A model generated the notes under the pieces. That model was given only the letters and a program-made list of their open reading frames with translations, was not told the origin of the DNA and did not search any database. This document shows positions 27,738 through 35,866 of a stretch of 64,000 bases of DNA, in pieces; the stretch's first letter is position 1; each line of letters begins with the position of its first letter. This DNA is from Io17-Chloro-G2 sp963663135. GTDB lineage: Bacteria; Chloroflexota; Dehalococcoidia; Lucifugimonadales; UBA3495. The position numbers were made by a program, and so were the translations under genes. The stretch is taken from positions 496,001-560,000 of the forward strand of contig CAXXRM010000002.1 in assembly GCA_963663135.2 (NCBI GenBank). Direction: 5' to 3'.

Positions 27738-29387
27738 ATGACCAACCCGATACTCGATTTAAGTAATTTTGGCCGGTCCACCGGAGAGGTTCAGGCGGCC
27801 CTGGACGAAATCCGGCAGAGGGACGTGGTGGGCCGGATGTGGCGTGGGGACCACACGGCATGGAAACCCGACCCCACGGAGATTTCGAACCGCCTGGGGT
27901 GGCTAACGGTGACTGACCAAATGGGGGAACAGGCGGCCGGCTTGGAGGAGTTTGCCAACGAAGTGCGAACCTCCGGTTACAATCATGTGGTACTGCTGGG
28001 CATGGGCGGCAGCAGCCTGGGGCCCGAGGTCTTGGGTCGGACCCTAGTGGGAGCTAACGAGGGGTTCCCCCGGCTGATCGTTTTGGATTCCACTGTGCCG
28101 GACCGCGTTTCAACCGTTTCCCGAGAAATAGACCCCGCCAAAACCCTGTTCCTGGTGTCCTCCAAGTCCGGAGGCACGGTGGAGACCCTATCTTTCTATC
28201 GCTACTTCAGAAATCTGGTCGACGAGTTGATGGGCCATCGGGAGGCAGGTAGGAATTTCGTGGCGATAACCGACTCCGGGACTCCCCTGGAAAGCCTGGC
28301 CCTCGAGGAGGAATTCAGGAAAGTCTACGCGAATCCCGCGGACATAGGAGGCCGTTATTCGGTCCTGTCATACTTCGGACTACTTCCGGCCGCCCTGATC
28401 GGCATGAGTGTCACCCGGCTCCTGGATAGGGCGGTATCTACGGCCGCCGGGTGTTCTTCCGGCGTTCCCGTGGAGGAAAATCCGGGCGCACAGCTCGGGG
28501 CGGCCATGGCGGGGTTCGCCCGGGCCGGACGGGACAAGCTGACCCTGGTGGCCTCCAAATCCGTCGACGCCTTTGGGGTGTGGGTGGAGCAACTCCTCGC
28601 GGAGAGCTTGGGCAAGGAAGGCAAAGGCGTTATCCCGGTCACGGGGGAGCCGCTGGCCCCGGCCGAACAGTACGGCCAAGACCGTTGGTTTGTGTATCTG
28701 AGGGCCGGATGGGATGACAACGACCGGACCGACCGGAAGATCGCCAAGATCCAATCGGCTGGATACCCGGTGTTGGAATTGAAGCTCAGCGACCATTACG
28801 ACCTGGGGTCGGAATTCTTCCGATGGCAGTTTGCCACCGCGGTGGCCGGCTCTCTGCTAGGCGTGAACCCGTTCGACCAACCCGACGTTCAGGGCAGCAA
28901 AGACAATACTGACCGGGTCCTGGATTCTTACCGGCGGGAAGGCGCGCTGCCTGTGCTGGCTGAGTCCGGTTCTGCGCCGGAGTTAATTAACGGAGCACAA
29001 CCTTCCGACTATCTTGCCATCATGGCGTTTATCGAACAGACCGACGAGACCGACCTTCTCCTGGGCAGGCTCCGGAGCAGCGTGCTGGAACGGTATGGAA
29101 TCGCCACTACCTTGGGTTACGGGCCCCGGTTCCTGCACTCCACCGGACAGCTTCACAAAGGCGGGCCGTCCAGCGGGCTACATCTACAGCTAACACAATC
29201 TACGTCCGACGACCGCGGGTCTGACTTGGAAATACCGGGCGCGGCCTACACATTTCGGACATTGTCCCAAGCCCAGGCCCTGGGAGACTTTAACGCCCTG
29301 GCCAGCCTGGGCCGCCGCACCGCCAGAGTTAACTTGGGCTCCGATCCAGCGGCGGGACTGGACCGGATTCTGCGCGAATTGGGCTAG
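27738..29387 (+). CDS. pgi: glucose-6-phosphate isomerase (Tal-Pgi type)
   Basis: This 549-residue sugar isomerase interconverts glucose-6-phosphate and fructose-6-phosphate. VVLLGMGGSSLGPEVL and LFLVSSKSGGTVETLS are the phosphate-binding SIS signatures, and GPRFLHSTGQLHKGGPSSG near the C-terminus carries the active-site His/Lys region. It resembles the isomerase half of fused transaldolase-isomerase proteins rather than classical PGI, but no transaldolase domain is attached. The frame extends upstream to 27696, but ATG 27738 with an AAAGGA site is preferred. gnd follows on the same strand, so both serve hexose-phosphate and pentose-phosphate flow. Confidence 0.88.
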   Translation: MTNPILDLSNFGRSTGEVQAALDEIRQRDVVGRMWRGDHTAWKPDPTEISNRLGWLTVTDQMGEQAAGLEEFANEVRTSGYNHVVLLGMGGSSLGPEVLGRTLVGANEGFPRLIVLDSTVPDRVSTVSREIDPAKTLFLVSSKSGGTVETLSFYRYFRNLVDELMGHREAGRNFVAITDSGTPLESLALEEEFRKVYANPADIGGRYSVLSYFGLLPAALIGMSVTRLLDRAVSTAAGCSSGVPVEENPGAQLGAAMAGFARAGRDKLTLVASKSVDAFGVWVEQLLAESLGKEGKGVIPVTGEPLAPAEQYGQDRWFVYLRAGWDDNDRTDRKIAKIQSAGYPVLELKLSDHYDLGSEFFRWQFATAVAGSLLGVNPFDQPDVQGSKDNTDRVLDSYRREGALPVLAESGSAPELINGAQPSDYLAIMAFIEQTDETDLLLGRLRSSVLERYGIATTLGYGPRFLHSTGQLHKGGPSSGLHLQLTQSTSDDRGSDLEIPGAAYTFRTLSQAQALGDFNALASLGRRTARVNLGSDPAAGLDRILRELG

Positions 29388-29453
29388 CGATTGTCAACTT
29401 ATTCGCCGGTGCAAATGATACGGGCAACCAGGCGATATAAAGGGGTAGGTTCT

Positions 29454-30365
29454 ATGGAAATCGGAATGATTGGACTGGGAAGAATGGGCAGCAACATGGC
29501 GCAGCGCCTGTTGTTGGGGGGCCATCGCGTGGTGGCCTACGACCAAAGCCCCGACGCGTTGGCAGATTCCCGATCGCACGGCGCGGCAACCGCCGCGTCC
29601 CTGCAAGATCTGGTCGCCGCGCTGGAACCACCCCGGGCGGTTTGGGTGATGGTCCCGGCGGGGCAGCCGACCCAGGACACCATCGAACAACTTTCGACCT
29701 TGCTCTCCCCCGGAGACGTCGTACTGGACGGCGGCAACGCCAACTACAAGGACAGCATGCGCAGCGGTAACGAGCTTGCGGCCGGAGGTATCGAATTCCT
29801 TGATGTGGGTGTTAGCGGCGGAATCTGGGGCCTGTCCGGCGGTTACAGTTTGATGGTGGGCGGCAACGAAGAGGTTTACCGGCGGTTGGAGCCTATTTTC
29901 CAAGCCCTTGCGCCTTCGCACACAACCGGGTACGGCCGAATGGGGCCCACCGGAGCCGGCCATTTCGTCAAAATGGTGCACAACGGGGTTGAATACGGCC
30001 TCATGCAAGCCTACGCGGAAGGCTTTGAAATTCTCGAGGCGAAGCATGAGTTTGGGTTGGACTTGGGCCGGATTGCCGAGACCTGGCGTTACGGCAGCGT
30101 GGTGCGCTCCTGGCTGCTGGACCTGGCGGCGGCGGCCTTGGCCGAAGACCCCAAATTGGAGCGATTGCAGGGGTACGTGGAAGATTCGGGAGAGGGCCGC
30201 TGGATGGTCCAGGAATCAGTTGACTTGGGAGTTCCCGCCCCGGTGATCACACTGGCGTTGCAAAACCGGTTCCGTTCCCGCCAGGAGCAACCCTTTGGCT
30301 CCCGCATGCTCGCCGCGCTGCGCCGGCAATTCGGCGGCCATTCGGTAAGAGAGGCAGGTTCTTAA
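29454..30365 (+). CDS. gnd: 6-phosphogluconate dehydrogenase, short form
   Basis: This 303-residue enzyme oxidatively decarboxylates 6-phosphogluconate to ribulose-5-phosphate. It shows IGMIGLGRMGSNMAQRL (dinucleotide loop), LDGGNANYKDS, the catalytic VSGGIWGLSGGYSLMVGG and GPTGAGHFVKMVHNGVEYGLMQAYAEG with the conserved Lys and substrate-binding residues. The length fits the short YqeC/GndA-like form. The frame opens at 29391, but ATG 29454 is preferred because it follows AGGGG and matches the family N-terminus. It lies 66 bases after pgi and probably shares its transcript. Confidence 0.92.
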   Translation: MEIGMIGLGRMGSNMAQRLLLGGHRVVAYDQSPDALADSRSHGAATAASLQDLVAALEPPRAVWVMVPAGQPTQDTIEQLSTLLSPGDVVLDGGNANYKDSMRSGNELAAGGIEFLDVGVSGGIWGLSGGYSLMVGGNEEVYRRLEPIFQALAPSHTTGYGRMGPTGAGHFVKMVHNGVEYGLMQAYAEGFEILEAKHEFGLDLGRIAETWRYGSVVRSWLLDLAAAALAEDPKLERLQGYVEDSGEGRWMVQESVDLGVPAPVITLALQNRFRSRQEQPFGSRMLAALRRQFGGHSVREAGS

Positions 30366-30488
30366 CCCTATCAGCGGTCTCAAACCCCGGACGGTACGGC
30401 ATCGTTGCCTTCGCCACCGGCAAAAATGCTCCCCGGCGGCCGGGGCAACCGCGCTTCAGCCGGAACCGGAAATCAGGCGTAGCCATGC

Positions 30489-30494
30489 TATAAT
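30489..30494 (+). promoter_or_regulatory. TATAAT box directly before pcrA
   Basis: A perfect TATAAT ends six bases before the pcrA ATG at 30501, so transcription would start at or beside the start codon. No Shine-Dalgarno sequence precedes the ATG. The -35 region (CCGGAA near 30466) is poor. The arrangement suggests a leaderless pcrA mRNA. Confidence 0.45.
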
Positions 30495-30500
30495 CGGGCC

Positions 30501-32735
30501 ATGGTTGCCGCTCCCGACCTCCTGCAGGGCCTGAACGATGCGCAAAAAGAGGCCGTAGAGACTACCGACGGTCCTCTCCTTATAGTTGCGGGCCCCGGAA
30601 GCGGCAAAACCAGGGTCATAACTCACCGCATCGCCTACCTGGTGCGGGTTTCTGCCGTCAATCCACGCCGCATTTTGGCGGTAACCTTCACCAACAAAGC
30701 CGCCCGAGAGATGCGGGACCGCATGGAGCGGCTGGTGGGGCTCCGCAGCGAAAGCCTCACCATGGGCACGTTTCATTCCTTCTGCGCGTTGATGCTCCGG
30801 CGCGAGGGTGAACATCTTCATTTGCCTTCCAACTACACCATTTACGACGCCGAAGACCAAATATCGGCCATCAAACAGGCCATGGAACTGGCCGAGGTAG
30901 ACGCCAAACGCAATCCTCCACAGGCGGTCCGCAGCGCAATCTCCAAAGCCAAAAGCGTTCTGCAAGACTCCAGGGCTATGGCCCGAAACGCGGTTGATTA
31001 CCAAGGGGAGGTCAACGCCCGGGTCTATCGCCATTATGAAGAGTTGTTGGCCCGAAACGACGCGTTGGACTTCGACGACCTGCTGATGAAAGCGGTAATA
31101 CTGCTTCAGGAGTTCCCCGAGGTGCGGGAGGACTACCAACGCCGCCACCAATACCTGATGGTGGACGAGTTCCAGGACACCAACGTGGCCCAGTACAGGT
31201 TGAGCCAGCTTGTGGCCCAGGAACACCGCAACATCTGCGTGGTGGGCGACCCGGACCAGTCCATCTACTCCTGGCGAAGCGCCGACATACGCAACATTTT
31301 GAGTTTCCAACGGGACTACCCGGAGGCCCGGACTATCTCGCTTGAGCAGAATTACCGGTCTACCGGGACGATCCTGGAGGCCGCCAAAAACCTGATTGCT
31401 TCCAATGGTATACGCCTGGAAAAGGACCTGTTCACCGCCAACCCTCAGGGGACTCCCCTGGTCGTGCATGAAGCCTATGACGCGGAAGACGAGGCGCACT
31501 TCGTGGTCAACGAGGTGGACAGGTTGGTGCGCCAGGAACGGTTCCACCCCGGTGACTGTGCAATCATGTATCGGGTCAACGCCCAATCCCGAGGCCTGGA
31601 AGAAGCCTGCCTGCGTCGCGGCATCAAGTACCGGCTGGTCGGCGGAACAAGGTTCTACTCGCGCCGGGAAGTAAAAGACCTGATTTCCTATCTAAGAGTG
31701 GTCCACAACCCAAACGATGAAGTCAGCTTGGCCAGAATCATCAACGTGCCTCCACGGGGCATCGGCGCAAAGTCCATGCAGAATTTGGTGGTCTGGGCGC
31801 GGGCACAGCATTTGTCCCTGGGCGCCGCGCTGCAGAAGGTTGCCGGCGTCAAATCCGGCCAGAGCGATGAACAATATCCTGCGTTGCCGTTAACCGGCAA
31901 GGCCGCTTCCGCCGTTGTCGCTTTCGCGGACACCATCAGTGAGTTGGTGCGCCAATCGGAGCGCCTGCAAATCGTGGACTTGATCAACCTGGTCTTGGAA
32001 GACTCCGGCCTTCGGAGGTTCATCCAAAACAGCGACGACCGCCCCGACGAACGCTGGGAGAACATCCTGGAGCTGCGCGGCACGGCCCGGGAGTTCAACG
32101 CCGAGGAACCCCGGGACGGTTTGGCCTCGCTTCTGGAGCGGTTGGCGCTAGTTGCCGACGTGGACGGTTACGAGGAGTCCGAGGATTCAGTAACCCTTAT
32201 TACGCTTCACCAGGCCAAGGGCTTGGAGTTTCCGGTCGTGTTCATCACCGGGTTGGAAGAGGGTCTGCTGCCCCACAGCCGGTCTATGGAAAGCGAGGAA
32301 GGCCTGGAAGAGGAACGCCGGTTGCTGTACGTGGGCTTAACCCGGGCCCAGCAGCGCCTCTACCTGCTCCGGGCATTCCGAAGGTCGTCATGGGGGTCTT
32401 CGGGGCCGACCCGAGTGTCGCGGTTCCTCCAGGAGATTCCCCCCCACCTCTTTACCGGCCCGTTGAAGGCCACTGTACCGGAGGCCAATACCCAGGCCAG
32501 AAGACCGTCGGTGGACATATCGGAGCCCACCCCAGTCAAGAACAGCGCTCCCCCACGCAGCCAGCTAGAGTTGCAAACCGGAGACTCCGTCCGCCACTCC
32601 ACTTTCGGAGATGGGGTCGTGATAGAGTGCATGGCTTCCCACGGAGACCACGAAGTAACCGTGGAGTTTAGCGGAGGAGTTGGGGTTAAAAAGCTGCTGC
32701 TCAGCTTCGCTCCCCTGGTGAAGCTGCCAAGCTAG
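30501..32735 (+). CDS. pcrA: UvrD/PcrA-type superfamily 1 DNA helicase
   Basis: This 744-residue 3'-5' helicase acts in repair and in removing proteins from DNA. Motifs appear in order: LNDAQKEAVE (Q motif), IVAGPGSGKTRVITHRI (Walker A), AVTFTNKAAREMRDR, GTFHSFCALMLRR, LMVDEFQDTNVAQYRL (Walker B), VVGDPDQSIYSWRSAD, LEQNYRST, VTLITLHQAKGLEFPVVFITGLEEGLLPH and ERRLLYVGLTRAQQRLYL. The C-terminus has the small domain GDSVRHSTFGDGVV typical of PcrA, which binds RNA polymerase. The gene appears complete. pcrA rather than uvrD is chosen because the organism is outside Proteobacteria. Confidence 0.93.
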   Translation: MVAAPDLLQGLNDAQKEAVETTDGPLLIVAGPGSGKTRVITHRIAYLVRVSAVNPRRILAVTFTNKAAREMRDRMERLVGLRSESLTMGTFHSFCALMLRREGEHLHLPSNYTIYDAEDQISAIKQAMELAEVDAKRNPPQAVRSAISKAKSVLQDSRAMARNAVDYQGEVNARVYRHYEELLARNDALDFDDLLMKAVILLQEFPEVREDYQRRHQYLMVDEFQDTNVAQYRLSQLVAQEHRNICVVGDPDQSIYSWRSADIRNILSFQRDYPEARTISLEQNYRSTGTILEAAKNLIASNGIRLEKDLFTANPQGTPLVVHEAYDAEDEAHFVVNEVDRLVRQERFHPGDCAIMYRVNAQSRGLEEACLRRGIKYRLVGGTRFYSRREVKDLISYLRVVHNPNDEVSLARIINVPPRGIGAKSMQNLVVWARAQHLSLGAALQKVAGVKSGQSDEQYPALPLTGKAASAVVAFADTISELVRQSERLQIVDLINLVLEDSGLRRFIQNSDDRPDERWENILELRGTAREFNAEEPRDGLASLLERLALVADVDGYEESEDSVTLITLHQAKGLEFPVVFITGLEEGLLPHSRSMESEEGLEEERRLLYVGLTRAQQRLYLLRAFRRSSWGSSGPTRVSRFLQEIPPHLFTGPLKATVPEANTQARRPSVDISEPTPVKNSAPPRSQLELQTGDSVRHSTFGDGVVIECMASHGDHEVTVEFSGGVGVKKLLLSFAPLVKLPS

Positions 32736-32790
32736 AGAGGGCGTCAGGCCCCGTCGTTCGCTAGTATCGACGAATCTATAATCTCTTGTT

Positions 32791-33030
32791 CTACAGGGCG
32801 TCCAGGAAATCTCCGACTGTGATCTCCAGGCTTGCCAAAATTCTCCTAAGAGTACCTGTAGGGACCTGCCGCTTCCCCACTACTACCACCCCAATCAGCA
32901 CACGACCTCCCACCTCCCTGGGAAATGAATGATGGCTGCCCCCTTTGGCCTTTAGAGGGATGCATCCCAAACGATTCAACACGCGGACAATTTCATCGCT
33001 GGAACAGAGTGGGAGGCGACTAAACTGCAT
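32791..33030 (-). CDS. hicA: HicA-type toxin (mRNA interferase)
   Basis: This 79-residue protein fits the YcfA/HicA fold: SSDEIVRVLNRLGCIPLKAKGGSHHSFPRE with the GSHxxF catalytic His, then a strand and TGTLRRILASLEITVGDFLDAL as the final helix. HicA cleaves mRNA and is blocked by HicB. Here it is second in the pair and overlaps the hicB 3' end by 11 bases. The hicB-hicA order is less common than hicA-hicB but known. It lies at the start of a lower-GC accessory segment. Confidence 0.83.
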   Translation of the reverse strand: MQFSRLPLCSSDEIVRVLNRLGCIPLKAKGGSHHSFPREVGGRVLIGVVVVGKRQVPTGTLRRILASLEITVGDFLDAL

Positions 33031-33343
33031 TCAGGACTGGTGAGTAAGTTTTTATTATGCTGCCGAGCGGGACCTTGACTTCAACCATGTCCAACGCGCT
33101 ATCCCGGGTTTGAACGGGGATGTTTCGTTCCCGGAGGTAGCGTTCCCGTTCGCCGACTTCCTCTAACGCGGTCAAATGGACCTCGATAGCGTCTCCCAGG
33201 TTCTCCAGTGCTTCATTTACTGTATCGCCGCAACTTGAAGTCCCCAACTCACGACAATATGAAACGAACAACCCGTCTTCTTCTTCCACGACTCCAGTTA
33301 GCACAATGAACTTTTCCAGCAGGGCGCCCCCGTCCGTTACCAT
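33020..33343 (-). CDS. hicB: HicB-type antitoxin
   Basis: This 107-residue protein contains the HicB partial RNase H-like fold: FIVLTGVVEEEDGLFVSYCRELGTSSCGDTVNEALENLGDAIEVHLTALEE. The C-terminal third ends MVEVKVPLGSIIKTYSPV, with no obvious helix-turn-helix. The frame opens upstream at 33409, but ATG 33343 follows GGAG by seven bases and fits the family N-terminus. HicB would bind and inhibit HicA and repress the pair. Confidence 0.8.
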   Translation of the reverse strand: MVTDGGALLEKFIVLTGVVEEEDGLFVSYCRELGTSSCGDTVNEALENLGDAIEVHLTALEEVGERERYLRERNIPVQTRDSALDMVEVKVPLGSIIKTYSPVLNAV

Positions 33344-33925
33344 GATTTTGCTCCTCTGGTATCGCTCGTAGGTGGTTCCTGGTTCACCTATCGTGTATGT
33401 ATCAAGCAACCTTCAAATCAACCAGTCGTTCTGTCTGGACCTCAACGCGTACAACAGCAGGATAACAAAGGTGGCGCGGCATCGCGAGTGGAGACTTGCT
33501 TGGCACAGGTCCTACGTTTCGATCGTCCGCACTCCCTGCTGGACAGGGTGAGGACCGTATCCTGTTGCACACATTTGGCGACGCGGACCAGCAAGCGTAC
33601 TAACCCTCCAGTAGATGAGGGAGGCGGTTACTCCAAGAGCCATGCCCGGCAATACCCCCAGCTTGTTGGTGAAGGGTTCGGCCACTGCCGGAGCGGGTCG
33701 GAACGGCGATGTTGGTCATTCAGGTGGATGTTGTCGAAGGGGCCGAGGGCCACCGGAGAGCAGGCTCGTCGTTCGATCCTGTATAGTATGCCGTTGCGGT
33801 TGTCGAGGTCCGGGGGTGAGGCGTCCAATTCCGCGAGATAGCGGGGGTGGGATCAAGTGGATGGTAACCGTTGGACGGAAGCGTTATAAGCTTTCGCCGG
33901 AGTTCTTTGGATTGAAACAAGACTA
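33344..33925. other. intergenic region between hicB and the insertion sequence
   Basis: These 582 bases hold overlapping open frames on both strands (for example 33488-33841), but none has family features, a ribosome binding site or consistent composition. It may be decayed sequence of an accessory island. The TA at 33924-33925 is the left copy of the IS target duplication. Confidence 0.45.
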
Positions 33926-34033
33926 GGGCGAATCGACAATTGGGTGAAACTCGGCTGAGGAAATAGGGCAGGAGCTTACTAGAGGAGGATAGAGTGTAAC
34001 CCTGAGAAGTGACGTGCGGTGGAGGGGATTTGC

Positions 34034-34402
34034 GTGGAACGTTGTGAGTTGAGCGCTGCTCAGTGGCGTCGGATAGAAGGCTCTTTGCCCGGGCGTCCCG
34101 GCTGGGTTGGCGTTACGGCCAAGGACAACCGGAAATTCGTAAACGGCGTCCTGTGGGTGCTGCGCAGTGGAGCCCATTGGAAAGACCTGCCCCCTGGGTA
34201 CGGCAACTGGAAAAGCGTCCATAAGCGTTTCTCCCGCTGGGCCAAGACCGGAATCTGGGAGAAAATCTTCCAGGTGTTGCTCGATGACCCGGACAACAGA
34301 TACGTGATGATTGATTCCACCATAGTCCGGGCCCACCAGCAGGCAGTCTGCGGGAAAGGGGGGGCCAAAGTGAGGCTCTGGGCCGCTCCCGGGGTGGACT
34401 GA
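34034..34402 (+). CDS. IS5-family transposase, first frame
   Basis: The first 122 codons encode the IS5/IS427 N-terminal domain, with LSAAQWRRIEGSLPGR, then NRKFVNGVLWVLRSGAHWKDLPPGYGNWKSVHKRFSRW and the first catalytic Asp in YVMIDSTIVRAHQQ. GTG 34034 is chosen because GGAGGGG lies six bases before it. The frame passes a run AAAGGGGGGG (34355-34364) and stops soon after; a -1 slip there continues into GQSEALGRSRGGLSTKIHLVADA, the normal family sequence. Full transposase therefore needs frameshifting, as is known for the IS427 group. Confidence 0.87.
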   Translation: MERCELSAAQWRRIEGSLPGRPGWVGVTAKDNRKFVNGVLWVLRSGAHWKDLPPGYGNWKSVHKRFSRWAKTGIWEKIFQVLLDDPDNRYVMIDSTIVRAHQQAVCGKGGAKVRLWAAPGVD

Positions 34403-34419
34403 GCACCAAGATTCATCTG

Positions 34420-34782
34420 GTGGCCGATGCTCAGGGCCGGCCGGTGCGCTTCTCTCTCACCGGCGGTCAGAAGGCGGACGTTTCTCAAGCCATACCCCTC
34501 CTGACCGGCCTTGAGGCCGGAGCTGTCATCGCTGACAAGGGGTATGAGAGCAACCGGGTACTGGCCTTTATCAGGGCACAGGGAGCCGAGGCGGTCATAC
34601 CGCCCAAGTCAAACCGGAGGGAACCTTGGGAATACGACCGGGAACTGTACCGTCAACGGAACCTGATTGAACGGGCCTTCAACAAATTGAAACAGTGGAG
34701 GCGAATCGCAACCAGATACGACCGCAGAAGTCTCGACCTCCTGTCGGCCCTGTATCTGGTCTCCTCAGTCATCTGGGGCTAG
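34420..34782 (+). CDS. IS5-family transposase, second frame
   Basis: This frame holds the rest of the DDE domain: GQKADVSQAIPLLTG, VIADKGYESNRV with the second Asp, and RQRNLIERAFNKLKQWRRIATRYDR with the catalytic Glu in the Y-R-E region. The protein reads on naturally from the first frame through a -1 shift near 34358-34364, so the ATG at 34420 is unlikely to be a true start. The second frame ends at 34782, just before the right inverted end. Confidence 0.87.
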   Translation: MADAQGRPVRFSLTGGQKADVSQAIPLLTGLEAGAVIADKGYESNRVLAFIRAQGAEAVIPPKSNRREPWEYDRELYRQRNLIERAFNKLKQWRRIATRYDRRSLDLLSALYLVSSVIWG

Positions 34783-34879
34783 CAATTGTCGATTCGCCCT
34801 AGTGTTCATGAATCCCGGTCGGAAGAAGAAAACTTGGCGCCGTAACTACGGTCGTAATGTGCCAGACAGAACCAGCCAA

Positions 34880-35841
34880 CTATTCTAATGGGTGACCTTG
34901 TTTACGCATGAACTCTAATGCTGGGTGAATGTTGTCATGGCTAGGGAAGACAGAGGCCATGTTGACTCCCTCTCCGTGAAGGTATTTCAAGGTTTCTTTT
35001 GCTAATTCCGATCTTATCCTCAATTTTACGTAGGGTAGAAAAAATCAGAAAACTGAGTTGTACCCCACACACCTTTTATGTTCTTCCATCTATGGGTGCG
35101 TTCCATGAGAACCCGGTCCAACGAAGTTTCGTCTTTGGTACCCCAATGCGCGTTTGCGCGTTCATCAATCAAGAAGAATCCAGCTTGCGCCCGAAGGAAA
35201 TTGTTATTGTGCCGGGGCACCAACACTTCGTTAATTCTTTCCGTAGTACCCCGGTTGCCGTACTGCCGGATAGTGATATTTTGGATGAATCGGTAAAATC
35301 GGAGGTCTATGGCCCAAATTGCGAACTGTGAAACTGGTTTCCTGGTTTGAAGAAGGTTGAGGCAACCAGACGCGGCAAAATAGGCAGCTATCAATGGATT
35401 GTGTGTAAAGTCCAAAAGGCGAGTAGGAACACCGTGGTGCTGTGCTATCGCAAGCAGTTGGTGGTCTTGCGCATCAGGCCAACCTTCCCTCCAGAAATTA
35501 TCGGCGTCGGGGCCACTGCGGTTCCGGTGGTTGCGGAATCGTCCAATATCTCCCGGTAAATCCAACCCAACACTATCACCGAGTTCAATGAAAGACCTTA
35601 CGGCGTCGTATTCGGCCCTCGTTTGTTCAGCAATATTGCCACTTGGTGCTCGCAATGCAGATGCACCATAACCAATTTCGACTCCGCGTCGGAAAGATTT
35701 CGGCGTGAGATTCCATGAAGCTTGGGCTTGGCCGCGAAATCCAATCTACTGGAATGTCGCATCTTTCCAGATTTCGTTCCCGAAACGAAGGAAGTCTTTC
35801 AATACCCGAAGTTCATCGATGCGTCGGACAATTGGTCTCAT
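34880..35841 (-). pseudogene. FRG-domain protein, retron partner, broken by TAG and a frameshift
   Basis: From ATG 35841 the frame reads MRPIVRRIDELRVLKDFLRF, meets a TAG at 35746-35748, and continues IGFRGQAQASWNLTPKSFRR, the FRG hallmark. Next come LLAIAQHHGVPTRLLDFTHNP and AAYFA, the FRG core. A stop follows at 35026, but one added base in the six-T run (35039-35044) restores VKLRIRSELAKETLKYL and GVNMASVFPSHDNI, the expected FRG end, closing at 34880 (about 320 residues). TGG to TAG fits the first lesion. A shorter product could start at TTG 35655. It lies 25 bases after the RT gene and is its likely effector. FRG domain chemistry is not established. Confidence 0.78.
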
Positions 35842-35866
35842 TTGCCAACAGCATCTTCATCAATTT

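Larger units (their letters stand above)
33926..34799 (+). mobile_element. IS5-family (IS427-like) insertion sequence, apparently complete
   Basis: This is an element of 874 bases with inverted ends that match perfectly over at least 17 bases (GGGCGAATCGACAATTG and its complement). The base pair outside extends the match by A/T, which is part of the target. The TA duplication at 33924-33925 and 34800-34801 marks a target-site duplication. Two transposase frames span the element, joined by a slippery AAAGGGGGGG run. Both ends and frames appear intact, so the element may be mobile or recently inserted. Confidence 0.9.

Noticed and set aside
33488..33926. Overlapping open frames between hicB and the IS
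   Set aside because: Composition is Arg/Ser/Gly-rich without any recognised motif, and several frames overlap on both strands, as expected by chance.
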